Shown here piece after piece: positions 1 to 6,537 of a stretch of DNA of 22,758 nt. The notes beneath the pieces were generated by a model that searched no databases, was not told the DNA's origin, and saw only the letters and a list, made by a program, of their open reading frames with translations. Origin of the DNA: HRBIN01 sp038891515 (GTDB lineage Archaea > Thermoproteota > Nitrososphaeria_A > Caldarchaeales > Caldarchaeaceae); contig JAWAEB010000020.1 of NCBI GenBank assembly GCA_038891515.1, positions 1-22,758 of the forward strand, written 5' to 3'. The position numbers were made by a program, and so were the translations under genes. The stretch's first letter is position 1. Each line of letters opens with the position of its first letter.

Positions 1-2
1 AT

Positions 3-611
3 CTCATACCTAGGATGAAGAGGAAGCTCATATTACCCGATCCCTACACACTCGCCAAGCTCTCAGAAAACAACCATTATCGTAGGGGTGAGGACTTGGT
101 CTTGGTTATGGCGGAGCAGGTAGCCGAAGTGGCCAACTCGCTTGCCACCGACGGGTATGGGCAGCTCCAGCTAACAGCCCCCGCGCTTGTCCAGTCTAAA
201 TTTGGGAGGGAGGAGTCAGAGATTGCTGCCATGGGTCTGGACATTGTCTCCAGCAGATGTCCGAGACCCGTGATGCTCCATCTCCCATACGGGCCGGCTA
301 CCAACGCCCTACCTGCGGTGCTTGACTTCCCCGTAGATGTAATCGGTTTCGACATGACGGCAACGATCCCGAGGGAGCTGTACGAGTATAAGGTGGAGAA
401 GCGTATTTACCTAGGCCTGCTGGATGGGAGGAACTCGGCGATGGAAACCCCGGATGAGGTCCTAGACACCTGTGCAGATGTGGCAGATGAGATGGGGGTC
501 GCCGAGGTCCACTTGGGCCCCAGCTGCGACCTAGAACTCCTCCCACACGGCGTGGCAGTCAAGAAGGTGGATCTACTGGGGCTTATACTGGGGAGGGCTG
601 GGGATCTCTGA
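3..611 (+). CDS. MetE-like methionine synthase, N-terminal-type protein (5' partial)
   Basis: The reading frame is open to the window edge, so the ATG at 15 is probably internal and the gene begins upstream. The visible ~200 residues match the second half of a cobalamin-independent methionine synthase (MetE/UROD-like) TIM barrel: a DPYTLAKLSEN segment, a GYGQLQLTAPAL strand where the family has QLDEPAL, an HLPYG strand, and a C-terminal LGPSCDLELLP segment like the family's closing 'P..GLe.LP' motif. The usual Asp-Glu of QxDEP is absent (QLTAPAL), so this half may not be the zinc-bearing catalytic half. It lies 20 nt before a second MetE-like gene on the same strand, and the two probably act together. 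Archaea often encode MetE-like proteins as short separate genes thought to take methyl groups from a non-folate donor. The family call is fairly secure; the exact substrate is unknown. Confidence 0.75.
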   Translation, partial: LIPRMKRKLILPDPYTLAKLSENNHYRRGEDLVLVMAEQVAEVANSLATDGYGQLQLTAPALVQSKFGREESEIAAMGLDIVSSRCPRPVMLHLPYGPATNALPAVLDFPVDVIGFDMTATIPRELYEYKVEKRIYLGLLDGRNSAMETPDEVLDTCADVADEMGVAEVHLGPSCDLELLPHGVAVKKVDLLGLILGRAGDL

Positions 612-631
612 GTGGCAAGCTCTTACCCGTC

Positions 632-1726
632 ATGGAGGTGGGGAGCCTTAGGAAGGCTCCTTTTCTCACGAGAGATGCGAGGCGTTCAGCCTCATCAGCG
701 TGGGAGTGGGGACGGAGGCTGGGCGTGTCCGGCTACAAGAGCCTGGTCCACGGCATCTTAGCAGGCTCGTTGAAAGAAGACGAGCTTCTCGACTGGGCAT
801 CCGTCTATGGGCTTAGGTTTTTCGAGTCCGCAGGCTTGGATGTGATTTATGATGGTGAAGCTAGGCGGTCTGAGATGTATGAGTATCCCATAAGAAGGAT
901 AAGGGGGTTTGTATTCCGTGGACTCGTTAGGGTTTGGGATAACGAGTATTATCTCAAGGCGGCTGTCACATCTCCACCGACAATAGAGACGCCCTATCAC
1001 TTGGATGAGTTTCTCTTCAACAAGAATCACACATCTAAGCCGTTGAAGATTCCAGTAACTGGACCATACACTTTAGCCGACTGGTCTTTCGACGAGTATT
1101 ACATCAGGCGTAGGAGGGGGGAAAATCCGCTGGAAGTCAGGAGGATGGCGAAGCGTGATATGGTGATGGATTTGGCGCGGAATGTGATAGCTCCTACGGT
1201 GAGAGCTTTGGTTGCAAATGGTGCTACACATATACAGTTGGATGAGCCGGCTGCCGCAGCGAAGCATGAGGAGGTGGGGCTGGTTGTGGAGGCTGTGAAT
1301 GAGGTGGTTGGGGGTCTCCAATCAGAGTTGACTGTACACATATGCTACACCGACTACGGTGCCTTGCTCCCCGACTTGCTGGAGATGAAAATATCCAACC
1401 TGTCAATATCATGCTCCAACGCCGACACACTCAACCCGGGACTCGACCCCTCCGCGAGACGTGGTTTCAAAGTATTGGAGCTATTCAAGGAATATGGTGC
1501 CGGGTTTAGAATAGCCCCAGGCGCAGTTGATGTCCACACCGACTTTGTAGAGCCGCCCGAGCTTGTTAGAGACAGGCTGATATATTCTGCTAAAGTGATG
1601 TCGGACCCGTGGAAGATCATAGCCTGCAACGACTGTGGGCTGAGAACTAGGTCTTGGGATGTAGCTTACCAAAAGCAGGTCAACCTTGTGAGGGGGGCTG
1701 AGATGGCTAGGTCGGCTTTGGGCTGA
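632..1726 (+). CDS. MetE-like cobalamin-independent methionine synthase, C-terminal catalytic-type protein
   Basis: This 364-residue protein resembles the C-terminal catalytic barrel of MetE, which transfers a methyl group to homocysteine activated on zinc. Visible landmarks are VTGPYTLADWS (about 142-152), IQLDEPA (201-207), HICYTDY (236-242) and ACNDCGLRTRSWD near the C-terminus (331-343). His236, Cys238 and Cys335 match three of the four zinc ligands of E. coli MetE (His641, Cys643, Cys726). The fourth, Glu665, aligns without gaps to Ser260, next to Cys261. The length fits archaeal 'core' methionine synthases that lack the folate-binding N-terminal half. It follows its partner gene by 20 nt, and its stop is 3 nt from the convergent rps13 stop. 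The ATG at 632 is the only good start seen. It could be an orphan methyltransferase of the same superfamily rather than a true methionine synthase. Confidence 0.8.
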   Translation: MEVGSLRKAPFLTRDARRSASSAWEWGRRLGVSGYKSLVHGILAGSLKEDELLDWASVYGLRFFESAGLDVIYDGEARRSEMYEYPIRRIRGFVFRGLVRVWDNEYYLKAAVTSPPTIETPYHLDEFLFNKNHTSKPLKIPVTGPYTLADWSFDEYYIRRRRGENPLEVRRMAKRDMVMDLARNVIAPTVRALVANGATHIQLDEPAAAAKHEEVGLVVEAVNEVVGGLQSELTVHICYTDYGALLPDLLEMKISNLSISCSNADTLNPGLDPSARRGFKVLELFKEYGAGFRIAPGAVDVHTDFVEPPELVRDRLIYSAKVMSDPWKIIACNDCGLRTRSWDVAYQKQVNLVRGAEMARSALG

Positions 1727-1729
1727 CAG

Positions 1730-2209
1730 CTATTTCTTCTCTTCCTCACGAGGCTTCTCAGCAATCGCCTTCCTAGAGACGCCTACGGTCATACCCTTCC
1801 TACCAGTCGTCCTAGTCCTCTGTCCACGCACCTTCAGACCAAGTGAATGCCTGATACCCCTCCAGCTCCTCGTACGCATCTCCCTCTGAATATCCTCCTT
1901 AATGCTGAGCTCAAGGTCCGCACCATAAAGCTGCTTGTTAACCCCTGATACGGGGTCGAAGCGCCGGTTGAGCATCCATGGGGGTATCCCATGCGCCTCA
2001 GGGTTCCTCGCCACAGCCTCAATCTTCTCTATCTGCCTCTCGGTAAGCATCCCTATCCTAGTTTGTGGGTCAATCCCAGCAACCCTGCATAGAGCCCACC
2101 CCAGGTTTATGCCGATACCCTTCACCTTGGCAAGTCCGAAGGGTACCTTGAGAGAGCCGTCCACATCAGTGTTGAGTATGCGGACGACGTATCTTAGTTC
2201 CTTAGCCAT
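1730..2209 (-). CDS. rps13: 30S ribosomal protein S13 (uS13)
   Basis: Small-subunit head protein that contacts the large subunit and P-site tRNA. The 159-residue product has the archaeal S13 N-terminus (YVVRILNTDVDG), the helix-two-turn-helix core with KVKGIGINLG (29-38), and the diagnostic basic C-terminal motif GQRTRTTGRKG (129-139). The C-terminal tail is lysine- and glutamate-rich. The ATG at 2209 lies about 25 nt downstream, on its own strand, of a TATA box at 2230-2238, so the mRNA is probably leaderless. In many archaea rps13 heads a cluster with rps4, rps11 and rpoD. Here it stands alone between MetE-like genes and a dehydrogenase, so the usual downstream partners are elsewhere. Confidence 0.97.
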   Translation of the reverse strand: MAKELRYVVRILNTDVDGSLKVPFGLAKVKGIGINLGWALCRVAGIDPQTRIGMLTERQIEKIEAVARNPEAHGIPPWMLNRRFDPVSGVNKQLYGADLELSIKEDIQREMRTRSWRGIRHSLGLKVRGQRTRTTGRKGMTVGVSRKAIAEKPREEEKK

Positions 2210-2229
2210 CAGGACATGTTGACCTTTGG

Positions 2230-2238
2230 AATATATAA
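2230..2238. promoter_or_regulatory. Shared near-palindromic TATA box for divergent rps13 and SDR gene
   Basis: AATATATAA reads as a TATA box on both strands. Its centre (about 2234.5) is 25.5 nt from the rps13 ATG (2209, minus) and 26.5 nt from the SDR ATG (2261, plus). That is the normal archaeal TATA-to-start-site distance in both directions, and it implies two leaderless mRNAs. I see no strong BRE on either side. Confidence 0.65.
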
Positions 2239-2260
2239 GCCTGTCAAAACCCTGAGATAC

Positions 2261-3022
2261 ATGTTAGAGGGGAGGGTTTGCATCATCTCGGGAGCATCCA
2301 GCGAAATAGGTGAGGCCACAGTTAGGGAGCTGCTGGCATATGGCGCCTTCGTATATGCTGGTGCTAGGAGGCTCGAGCTGCTGTTGAAGTGGTGGAACGC
2401 GTGGGTTAAGACATTCGGTGATGGTAGGGTGTGGGTGCAGCGCCTAGACGTGACAGATGAGTCAAGTGTGAGGAACTTTACGGAGGCGGCGTTATCCAGA
2501 CATGGTCGTGTAGATGCACTGATTAACTTGGCAGGATACCCAATCGAGTCCAGTCTCTGGAACACACCACTCACCGATCTAACATATGAGGAGATTTCCA
2601 AGGTCTTCAGGGTGGACCTAGGCGGAAGCTTCCTCCTATCCAAGTCTGTGATACCTGTGATGGTGAGGAATAGACATGGGGTTATCGTGAACATAAGCTC
2701 CACACCAGCCTTATCCGGACATAGTAGAGGGGCAGCCTACTCGATAGCCAAGGCGGCGCTACACGCTCTCACCAGGCACATAGCCAGCGAGTATGGCGCC
2801 TATGGTGTCAGGTCCTACACCCTAGCTCTTGGCAATATAGAGACCCAGGCCACGAGGACGGTCATGGAGAGCATGTATGAAGAGCTGGCCACCGAGTCGC
2901 CTGCCAAGAGATGGGGAAAACCTGATGAGGTGGCCAGTGTAATAGCTCTCCTCTGCTCAGACAAGATGTCCTACGTGAATGGTCAGACGATTGTGGTGGA
3001 TGGTGGGACCGTCATGTTATGA
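2261..3022 (+). CDS. Short-chain dehydrogenase/reductase (SDR) family oxidoreductase
   Basis: A 253-residue classical-type SDR with a Rossmann fold for NAD(P)H. Visible are the cofactor loop SGASSEIG (10-17), the LDVTD strand (62-66), NLAG (89-92), the catalytic Ser in NISS (144-147), YSIAK (160-164, catalytic Tyr and Lys), and a C-terminal GQTIVVDGG motif typical of FabG-like enzymes. Two family positions differ: the middle Gly of GxxxGIG is Glu15, and the helix-4 Asn of the catalytic tetrad appears as Asp119 (FRVDLGG). The ATG at 2261 is preferred over the in-frame ATG at 2216 because SDRs start just before the first strand and a TATA box lies 26 nt upstream of it. The substrate cannot be inferred; it may reduce a ketone or a 3-oxoacyl group. 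Confidence 0.9.
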   Translation: MLEGRVCIISGASSEIGEATVRELLAYGAFVYAGARRLELLLKWWNAWVKTFGDGRVWVQRLDVTDESSVRNFTEAALSRHGRVDALINLAGYPIESSLWNTPLTDLTYEEISKVFRVDLGGSFLLSKSVIPVMVRNRHGVIVNISSTPALSGHSRGAAYSIAKAALHALTRHIASEYGAYGVRSYTLALGNIETQATRTVMESMYEELATESPAKRWGKPDEVASVIALLCSDKMSYVNGQTIVVDGGTVML

Positions 3023-3026
3023 ATAC

Positions 3027-3034
3027 TTTATATA
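3027..3034 (+). promoter_or_regulatory. TATA box of the tat operon
   Basis: TTTATATA lies just after the SDR stop codon. A start site about 26 nt downstream falls near 3057, followed by a GGAGG Shine-Dalgarno (3056-3060) 9 nt before the tatA ATG at 3070. This supports 3070, not the upstream ATG at 3019, as the tatA start. Confidence 0.55.
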
Positions 3035-3069
3035 CGGCCGGGGCAGCCTCCCAAAGGAGGCAAGAGCCG

Positions 3070-3384
3070 ATGGCAATACAGGGAATTGAGTGGATTGTGA
3101 TCGGCGTAATCTTGATCATACTCTTCCTATGGGGGCCTGAGAAGCTTCCAAAGATGGCCCGCTCCCTTGGACAGGCCAAAAAGGAGTTTGAGAAGGCTTC
3201 CAAAGGTCTTGAAGAAGAGATAAACAGAGCCGCTGCAGTGCCGGCTTCAACAGTGTCAACCTTAAGCCGGCCGCCTGAGGATAAGTTGTTGGAGGTGGCT
3301 CGGTCTCTCGGTATATCCACCGAGGGGAAGACTAGGGAGGAGATAAAGAACGAGATAGCTGAGAAGCTTCAGAAGACGGCCTAA
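3070..3384 (+). CDS. tatA: Sec-independent protein translocase TatA (copy 1) with C-terminal helical module
   Basis: TatA forms the pore-like or membrane-thinning component of the twin-arginine pathway, which exports folded proteins. The 104-residue protein has a single N-terminal transmembrane helix (about 7-21), the hinge WGPEKLP (21-27, equivalent to the usual FGPKKLP) and an amphipathic helix (28-50) rich in Lys and Glu. After a flexible Ala/Ser/Pro linker (55-68) comes a 30-residue segment, LLEVARSLGISTEGKT onward (73-100), that looks like a small helix-extended-helix fold and is also present in the next gene. The upstream GGAGG motif supports the ATG at 3070. It is first in a tatA-tatA-tatC operon and 1 nt from the next gene. 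Confidence 0.9.
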   Translation: MAIQGIEWIVIGVILIILFLWGPEKLPKMARSLGQAKKEFEKASKGLEEEINRAAAVPASTVSTLSRPPEDKLLEVARSLGISTEGKTREEIKNEIAEKLQKTA

Positions 3385-3385
3385 C

Positions 3386-3631
3386 ATGGCTCAGATAGGT
3401 CCTATTGAGCTGGTCCTAATCGTTCTCCTGATCGTTATGGTGCTGAGGCCTAGGACTATAACTGATATAGCGAGGAATTTGGGCAAGCTTGTCCATGAAT
3501 ATAGGGCGGCGTCAAGGGTGGATGATGGTGAGATTTACAAGGTTGCAAGCATACTGGGGATAGAGACTAAGGGTAAGGATGTGGCGAAGCTGGGTGAGGA
3601 GATTAGGCGGAAGCTTAAATCAATCCAGTAG
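3386..3631 (+). CDS. TatA/TatB-like translocase subunit (copy 2) with the same C-terminal module
   Basis: An 81-residue protein with an N-terminal membrane helix (about 6-20), an amphipathic helix (TDIARNLGKLVHEYR, 26-40) and a C-terminal segment, IYKVASILGIETKGKD onward (50-77), that matches the module of the preceding TatA. The hinge is LRPRTITD instead of FGPxKLP, so the Phe-Gly of TatA is missing. The helix phrase 'ARNLGKLVHEYR' is TatA/B-like. It could fill a TatB-like role, as it differs from copy 1 and sits between tatA and tatC. It begins 1 nt after the copy 1 stop and is followed by 32 nt and tatC. The family is clear; the division of labour with copy 1 is inference. Confidence 0.85.
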   Translation: MAQIGPIELVLIVLLIVMVLRPRTITDIARNLGKLVHEYRAASRVDDGEIYKVASILGIETKGKDVAKLGEEIRRKLKSIQ

Positions 3632-3663
3632 AGGCCCATCTCTGAGGCAGGCCAGGTGATTGA

Positions 3664-4542
3664 ATGAGTAGAGACAAAGAGATGCCTCTTCTGGAGCACA
3701 TAAGGGAGCTGAAGGATAGGGTGAAGGTGGTTCTAATATCCCTGGTGGCCGCCACGATATTCTGGCTTGCCTTCCCAGCTGACCCGGCAAATATAGTCCG
3801 GAACCCTGAGTTCTACGACCCCATGATATCGGTCATTCTCAGACGGGTTGTAGCCGATGTGGGTGGGACCCAGCTCCAGATAATAGGCTGCAGCCTCACC
3901 TCACCCCTAGAGATATTTTTCCTAGGCGCGATATTCCTAGCCATCATCACGATTTCTCCAGTGTTAGCTTATGAGATATACGCTTATGTTGACCCCGCGC
4001 TGTATCCGCATGAGAGGAGGCTCATATATGGTTTTGTGGGAGCATTCACCGGCCTATTTGCGGCTGGAGGTGCCTTCGGATATTTTGTGGCGGCACCCGT
4101 GGTTATGAGGGCCATGCTATTCTTCTTTGAGCTGGCAGCCGTATCGCCTACCGTCTGTGCGATGGATTTCTACAGCCTGGTTTTCACCACAGTCCTCCTC
4201 ATAGGAGTGGTTTTCACATCACCCGCCATAATTGTCCTCCTAATCAGGTTTGGAATTGTTAGCACGAGAATGTTCAGCAAGAACAGACTTTACCTGTACG
4301 GCGGTCTCTACATACTTGTGGCCTTCATAACACCCGACGGGTGGCTGGTGGGCAATGCAATACTCTTCGCCCCACTTGTCATACTCATCGAGTCGGCCCT
4401 ACTCATCGGTAGAAGATATGAGAGGAGGCGGGAGAGGGAGGCCCTTGCCGCCAATCCCGGAATGGGGCACTGCAAATTCTGTGACTCTTTACTGGACGAC
4501 TTCTCACACTTCTGCCCAAAGTGCGGCAGATCCAACATCTAG
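3664..4542 (+). CDS. tatC: Sec-independent protein translocase TatC with C-terminal zinc ribbon
   Basis: TatC is the multi-spanning receptor for twin-arginine signal peptides. The 292-residue protein opens with LLEHIRELKDRV (9-20), the cytosolic TatC signature, and then shows about six hydrophobic segments (22-37, 82-105, 122-148, 172-196, 210-224, 228-247). SPLEIFFL (80-87) matches the conserved TatC motif before the second helix. After the last helix comes a charged RRYERRRERE stretch and then two CxxC pairs (270-273 and 284-287) that form a short zinc ribbon, predicted to lie on the cytosolic side. A GGTGAT Shine-Dalgarno (3655-3660) sits just before the ATG. Its stop overlaps the convergent CPBP gene stop in a shared CTAG. 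Identity is secure; the ribbon is an unusual addition. Confidence 0.95.
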   Translation: MSRDKEMPLLEHIRELKDRVKVVLISLVAATIFWLAFPADPANIVRNPEFYDPMISVILRRVVADVGGTQLQIIGCSLTSPLEIFFLGAIFLAIITISPVLAYEIYAYVDPALYPHERRLIYGFVGAFTGLFAAGGAFGYFVAAPVVMRAMLFFFELAAVSPTVCAMDFYSLVFTTVLLIGVVFTSPAIIVLLIRFGIVSTRMFSKNRLYLYGGLYILVAFITPDGWLVGNAILFAPLVILIESALLIGRRYERRREREALAANPGMGHCKFCDSLLDDFSHFCPKCGRSNI

Positions 4543-5177
4543 GACAGTAGGTGGGAGAGGAGTAAAGCTACTGTGTTGTTCACGCCGTGGACCATTATAG
4601 CCGCCAAGAGGGTGCCGGTCCTGTGATATGCCATTGTGGTTGAGATTCCCACGGCCATTGTGGGTAGGAGCCGCCATATGTCAAGGTGGGCCAAGGAGAA
4701 GAGAGCCGCAGATACAACTAATGCGGGTGTGAAGCCCATCAGGCTGTTTAGGTTGCGGAAGACAAGACCTCTGAAGACCGTCTCCTCAGCCGGAGCTACC
4801 ACAAGCCAAGTGAGAGTGATTAGAATGATAAGCGACGCTGGTGATGTGGGTGTGATGGCCTTCAGGTTTTCAAGATACTCCTGAGGCGGGCTGCCGATGT
4901 ACATCACTGCATAGGCTGCGGATTGGGCTACCGCTACGGTGGCGGCGGATAGGGCTAGGAGGTATGGTGTGTGGCTTGCCATAGGCGGTTTAAACGATGA
5001 GAGGGGTAGCCTACCAGAGACCACAAGTACAAAGGTTATGCCCATGAATACTATCTGAGTGATATATGTGCTGAGGGGGCCCTCCAAACGTGTGTACTGG
5101 ACTAGGGTGGGAATAGACACAGCCAGTCCGAGGACCAGCGCAACCTCCAGTAAGGGCCTAGCGCTTTCTGAGGACAC
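4539..5177 (-). CDS. CPBP family intramembrane metalloprotease
   Basis: A 212-residue membrane protein of the CPBP/Abi (type II CAAX prenyl endopeptidase-like) family. The family motifs are present in order: EETVFRG (131-137, the EExxxR glutamates), FSLAHLD (160-166) and HGVNN (197-201). About six hydrophobic segments are visible. In other organisms these proteases cleave prenylated proteins or serve in peptide immunity and maturation; the substrate here is unknown. It starts with GTG at 5177, overlapping the end of the RNase P Pop5 gene by 20 nt, so it is probably translated from the same mRNA as the RNase P genes. Whether that pairing has functional meaning is uncertain. Confidence 0.9.
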   Translation of the reverse strand: MSSESARPLLEVALVLGLAVSIPTLVQYTRLEGPLSTYITQIVFMGITFVLVVSGRLPLSSFKPPMASHTPYLLALSAATVAVAQSAAYAVMYIGSPPQEYLENLKAITPTSPASLIILITLTWLVVAPAEETVFRGLVFRNLNSLMGFTPALVVSAALFSLAHLDIWRLLPTMAVGISTTMAYHRTGTLLAAIMVHGVNNTVALLLSHLLS

Positions 5178-5466
5178 CTCTCATCGTCCCAGATATCCTG
5201 CAGATATCTAGAGATATGGGACGGCCTGCCACATCGTTGATTAGGGTTAGTGCAGCCACGATTCTAGCCACCCAATCATGGTAGCAGACGAGTACAAGGG
5301 CCTCCACGGTTCTGACTCGGCGGAGCCCAGACTCCGCGAGACCAATGGTGCCGTAGAGCTCCATGAAAACTTCCCTAATCCTCGCCCAGACCTCATCGGC
5401 TCCTCCCCTTGGGTAGGGTGTGAGGAACATGTACCGTCTGCGCATTCGTAGAACCCTCTCAACCAA
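5158..5466 (-). CDS. rnp2: Ribonuclease P protein component 2 (Pop5)
   Basis: The 102-residue product fits archaeal Pop5, an RNA-binding subunit that pairs with Rpp30 to activate the catalytic domain of RNase P RNA during tRNA 5' maturation. Support: the opening RRRYMFLTPYP strand, a central LYGTIGLAESGLRRVR segment (typical 'lyG..G.a..glr.i..'), a VLVCYHDWVARIVAALTLI helix, and the C-terminal ISGTMRGVLRKR, the family's GxSGTIRG-type ending. It begins 8 nt inside the end of the Rpp30 gene, the classical archaeal order. The ATG at 5466 is used; the internal Met8 is a possible later start. Confidence 0.88.
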   Translation of the reverse strand: MVERVLRMRRRYMFLTPYPRGGADEVWARIREVFMELYGTIGLAESGLRRVRTVEALVLVCYHDWVARIVAALTLINDVAGRPISLDICRISGTMRGVLRKR

Positions 5467-6085
5467 TAGCCAAACACCTCCTCTCCAGCACCCTAGCCGG
5501 TGTTGTTGAGACAGCGGCCATGTGTGGGTTGTTAATCCCTGCCAGCGCCGAGACCAGATACGCTAGCTGCCTCGGCTTTCTCAGCTCGATGGGTGTTCTC
5601 GCACCACTCGAGACTAGGAGTGGCAGATCCTTGGCCAAACACACCCTGCATAGGCTGGATATGTTCCTCAAAGCCTTAACACTTCCCAGCGATTCCTTGA
5701 CAGAGCGTAGGCTCAGCTCCACTGGGTTCTCAAAGACCTGAATAACGTGACGGTCTACCTCGACAATCTCCGGATGGGCTATGACGGTGTCAACCCGCTC
5801 ATCCCTCAAGGCCACCATGAGGGCCTCCCTAGTCAAGGGGATGACCGAGATTATCAGGTTCTCGGGTCTGCCCCTCAGCATGTTGAGGACTTCGGCTCGG
5901 GTGCGGGCCTCATGGATTTCCTTCCTCACAACCCTTACACCTGCATCACCTGCGTTTTTCAGCGAGCCGTAGGGCCAGCGTTGATGGTTATGGACTACTG
6001 CACATACTCTAAAGCCCAGATCGGCTGCCCTGAGAATGGTCTCGCTGCCTCCTTCAACCCACATATCCACGTATTCTTCCATCAC
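5459..6085 (-). CDS. rnp3: Ribonuclease P protein component 3 (Rpp30)
   Basis: A PHP-fold, TIM-barrel-like subunit of archaeal/eukaryotic RNase P, partner of Pop5. The roughly 207-residue sequence shows the Rpp30 pattern: an N-terminal YVDMWVEGG strand, ADLGFRVCAVVHN, a middle DTVIAHPEIVEVDRHV segment (the family's 'D.i..h......d'), and a C-terminal LVSSGARTPIELRKPRQLAYLVSALAG, matching the conserved 'iiSSgA......r.P..l..l...lG'. The start is GTG at 6085 or ATG at 6082; both overlap the upstream COG1325 stop. It is translationally coupled to both neighbours. Length is normal for the family. Confidence 0.88.
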   Translation of the reverse strand: MMEEYVDMWVEGGSETILRAADLGFRVCAVVHNHQRWPYGSLKNAGDAGVRVVRKEIHEARTRAEVLNMLRGRPENLIISVIPLTREALMVALRDERVDTVIAHPEIVEVDRHVIQVFENPVELSLRSVKESLGSVKALRNISSLCRVCLAKDLPLLVSSGARTPIELRKPRQLAYLVSALAGINNPHMAAVSTTPARVLERRCLAIG

Positions 6086-6462
6086 TTCTCCAGCTCCCCC
6101 ACATCCCCCTCATATGTAAATTCCAGCTTTATGGCATCAGCTCTGCCATGCCTGATCACGCCCCTGCAGGCACCCTGTTTGTCAACCCTAGCATGTATAA
6201 CGCCTGATGAGTTTGACCTCTCCTCAATACCCACGTTGGCGGAGCCAATTGCCCTGACAACCTTCCTCAGAATCTCACCTGCCCTAGCCTCATCTCTAAG
6301 GTCATGCTCCAGCACTGCTATCCGATCACCAAAATAGCCTTCGAGGAAGCGCACGGTTGGCTCCATTCCACCCACTATGTTCTCCAGAGACTTCTTCACC
6401 TTCTCCATGTCCTCTGTGGCGTAGGCATGTGCTCTAACCCTCATCATCCTAACCCGCAGCAT
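6082..6462 (-). CDS. COG1325-type RNA-binding protein (annotated elsewhere as exosome-associated)
   Basis: This 126-residue protein is recognised from context and pattern: a short archaeal RNA-binding family whose gene commonly precedes Rpp30 and Pop5. It has the MMRVRAHAYATED opening, alternating hydrophobic strands, GYFGDRIAVLEHDLRD (62-77), which matches the family's 'g.yG.pi.il...i', and RSNSSGVIHARVDKQGACRG (102-121), a strand-turn-strand typical of a dsRBD-like fold. It is first in a four-gene minus-strand run with a weak TATA box about 34 nt upstream. Start choices are ATG 6462, 6447 or 6444. Its biochemical role is not firmly known in any organism I can name. Confidence 0.7.
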   Translation of the reverse strand: MLRVRMMRVRAHAYATEDMEKVKKSLENIVGGMEPTVRFLEGYFGDRIAVLEHDLRDEARAGEILRKVVRAIGSANVGIEERSNSSGVIHARVDKQGACRGVIRHGRADAIKLEFTYEGDVGELEK

Positions 6463-6492
6463 ATACTCTCGGAAAACCAGTTAGTTTCGGCC

Positions 6493-6499
6493 GTATAAG
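6493..6499. promoter_or_regulatory. TATA-like element between COG1325 gene and rpl15e
   Basis: GTATAAG lies in the 75-nt divergent gap. On the plus strand a start site near 6522 would leave a leader of about 16 nt before the rpl15e TTG. On the minus strand (CTTATAC) a start near 6470 would leave about 8 nt before the COG1325 ATG. It may serve either or both genes. It is the only TATA-like sequence placed suitably for rpl15e. Confidence 0.4.
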
Positions 6500-6537
6500 G
6501 TTAAGAGCAGGACATTACCCACTTCCCCAGGGTTGGT

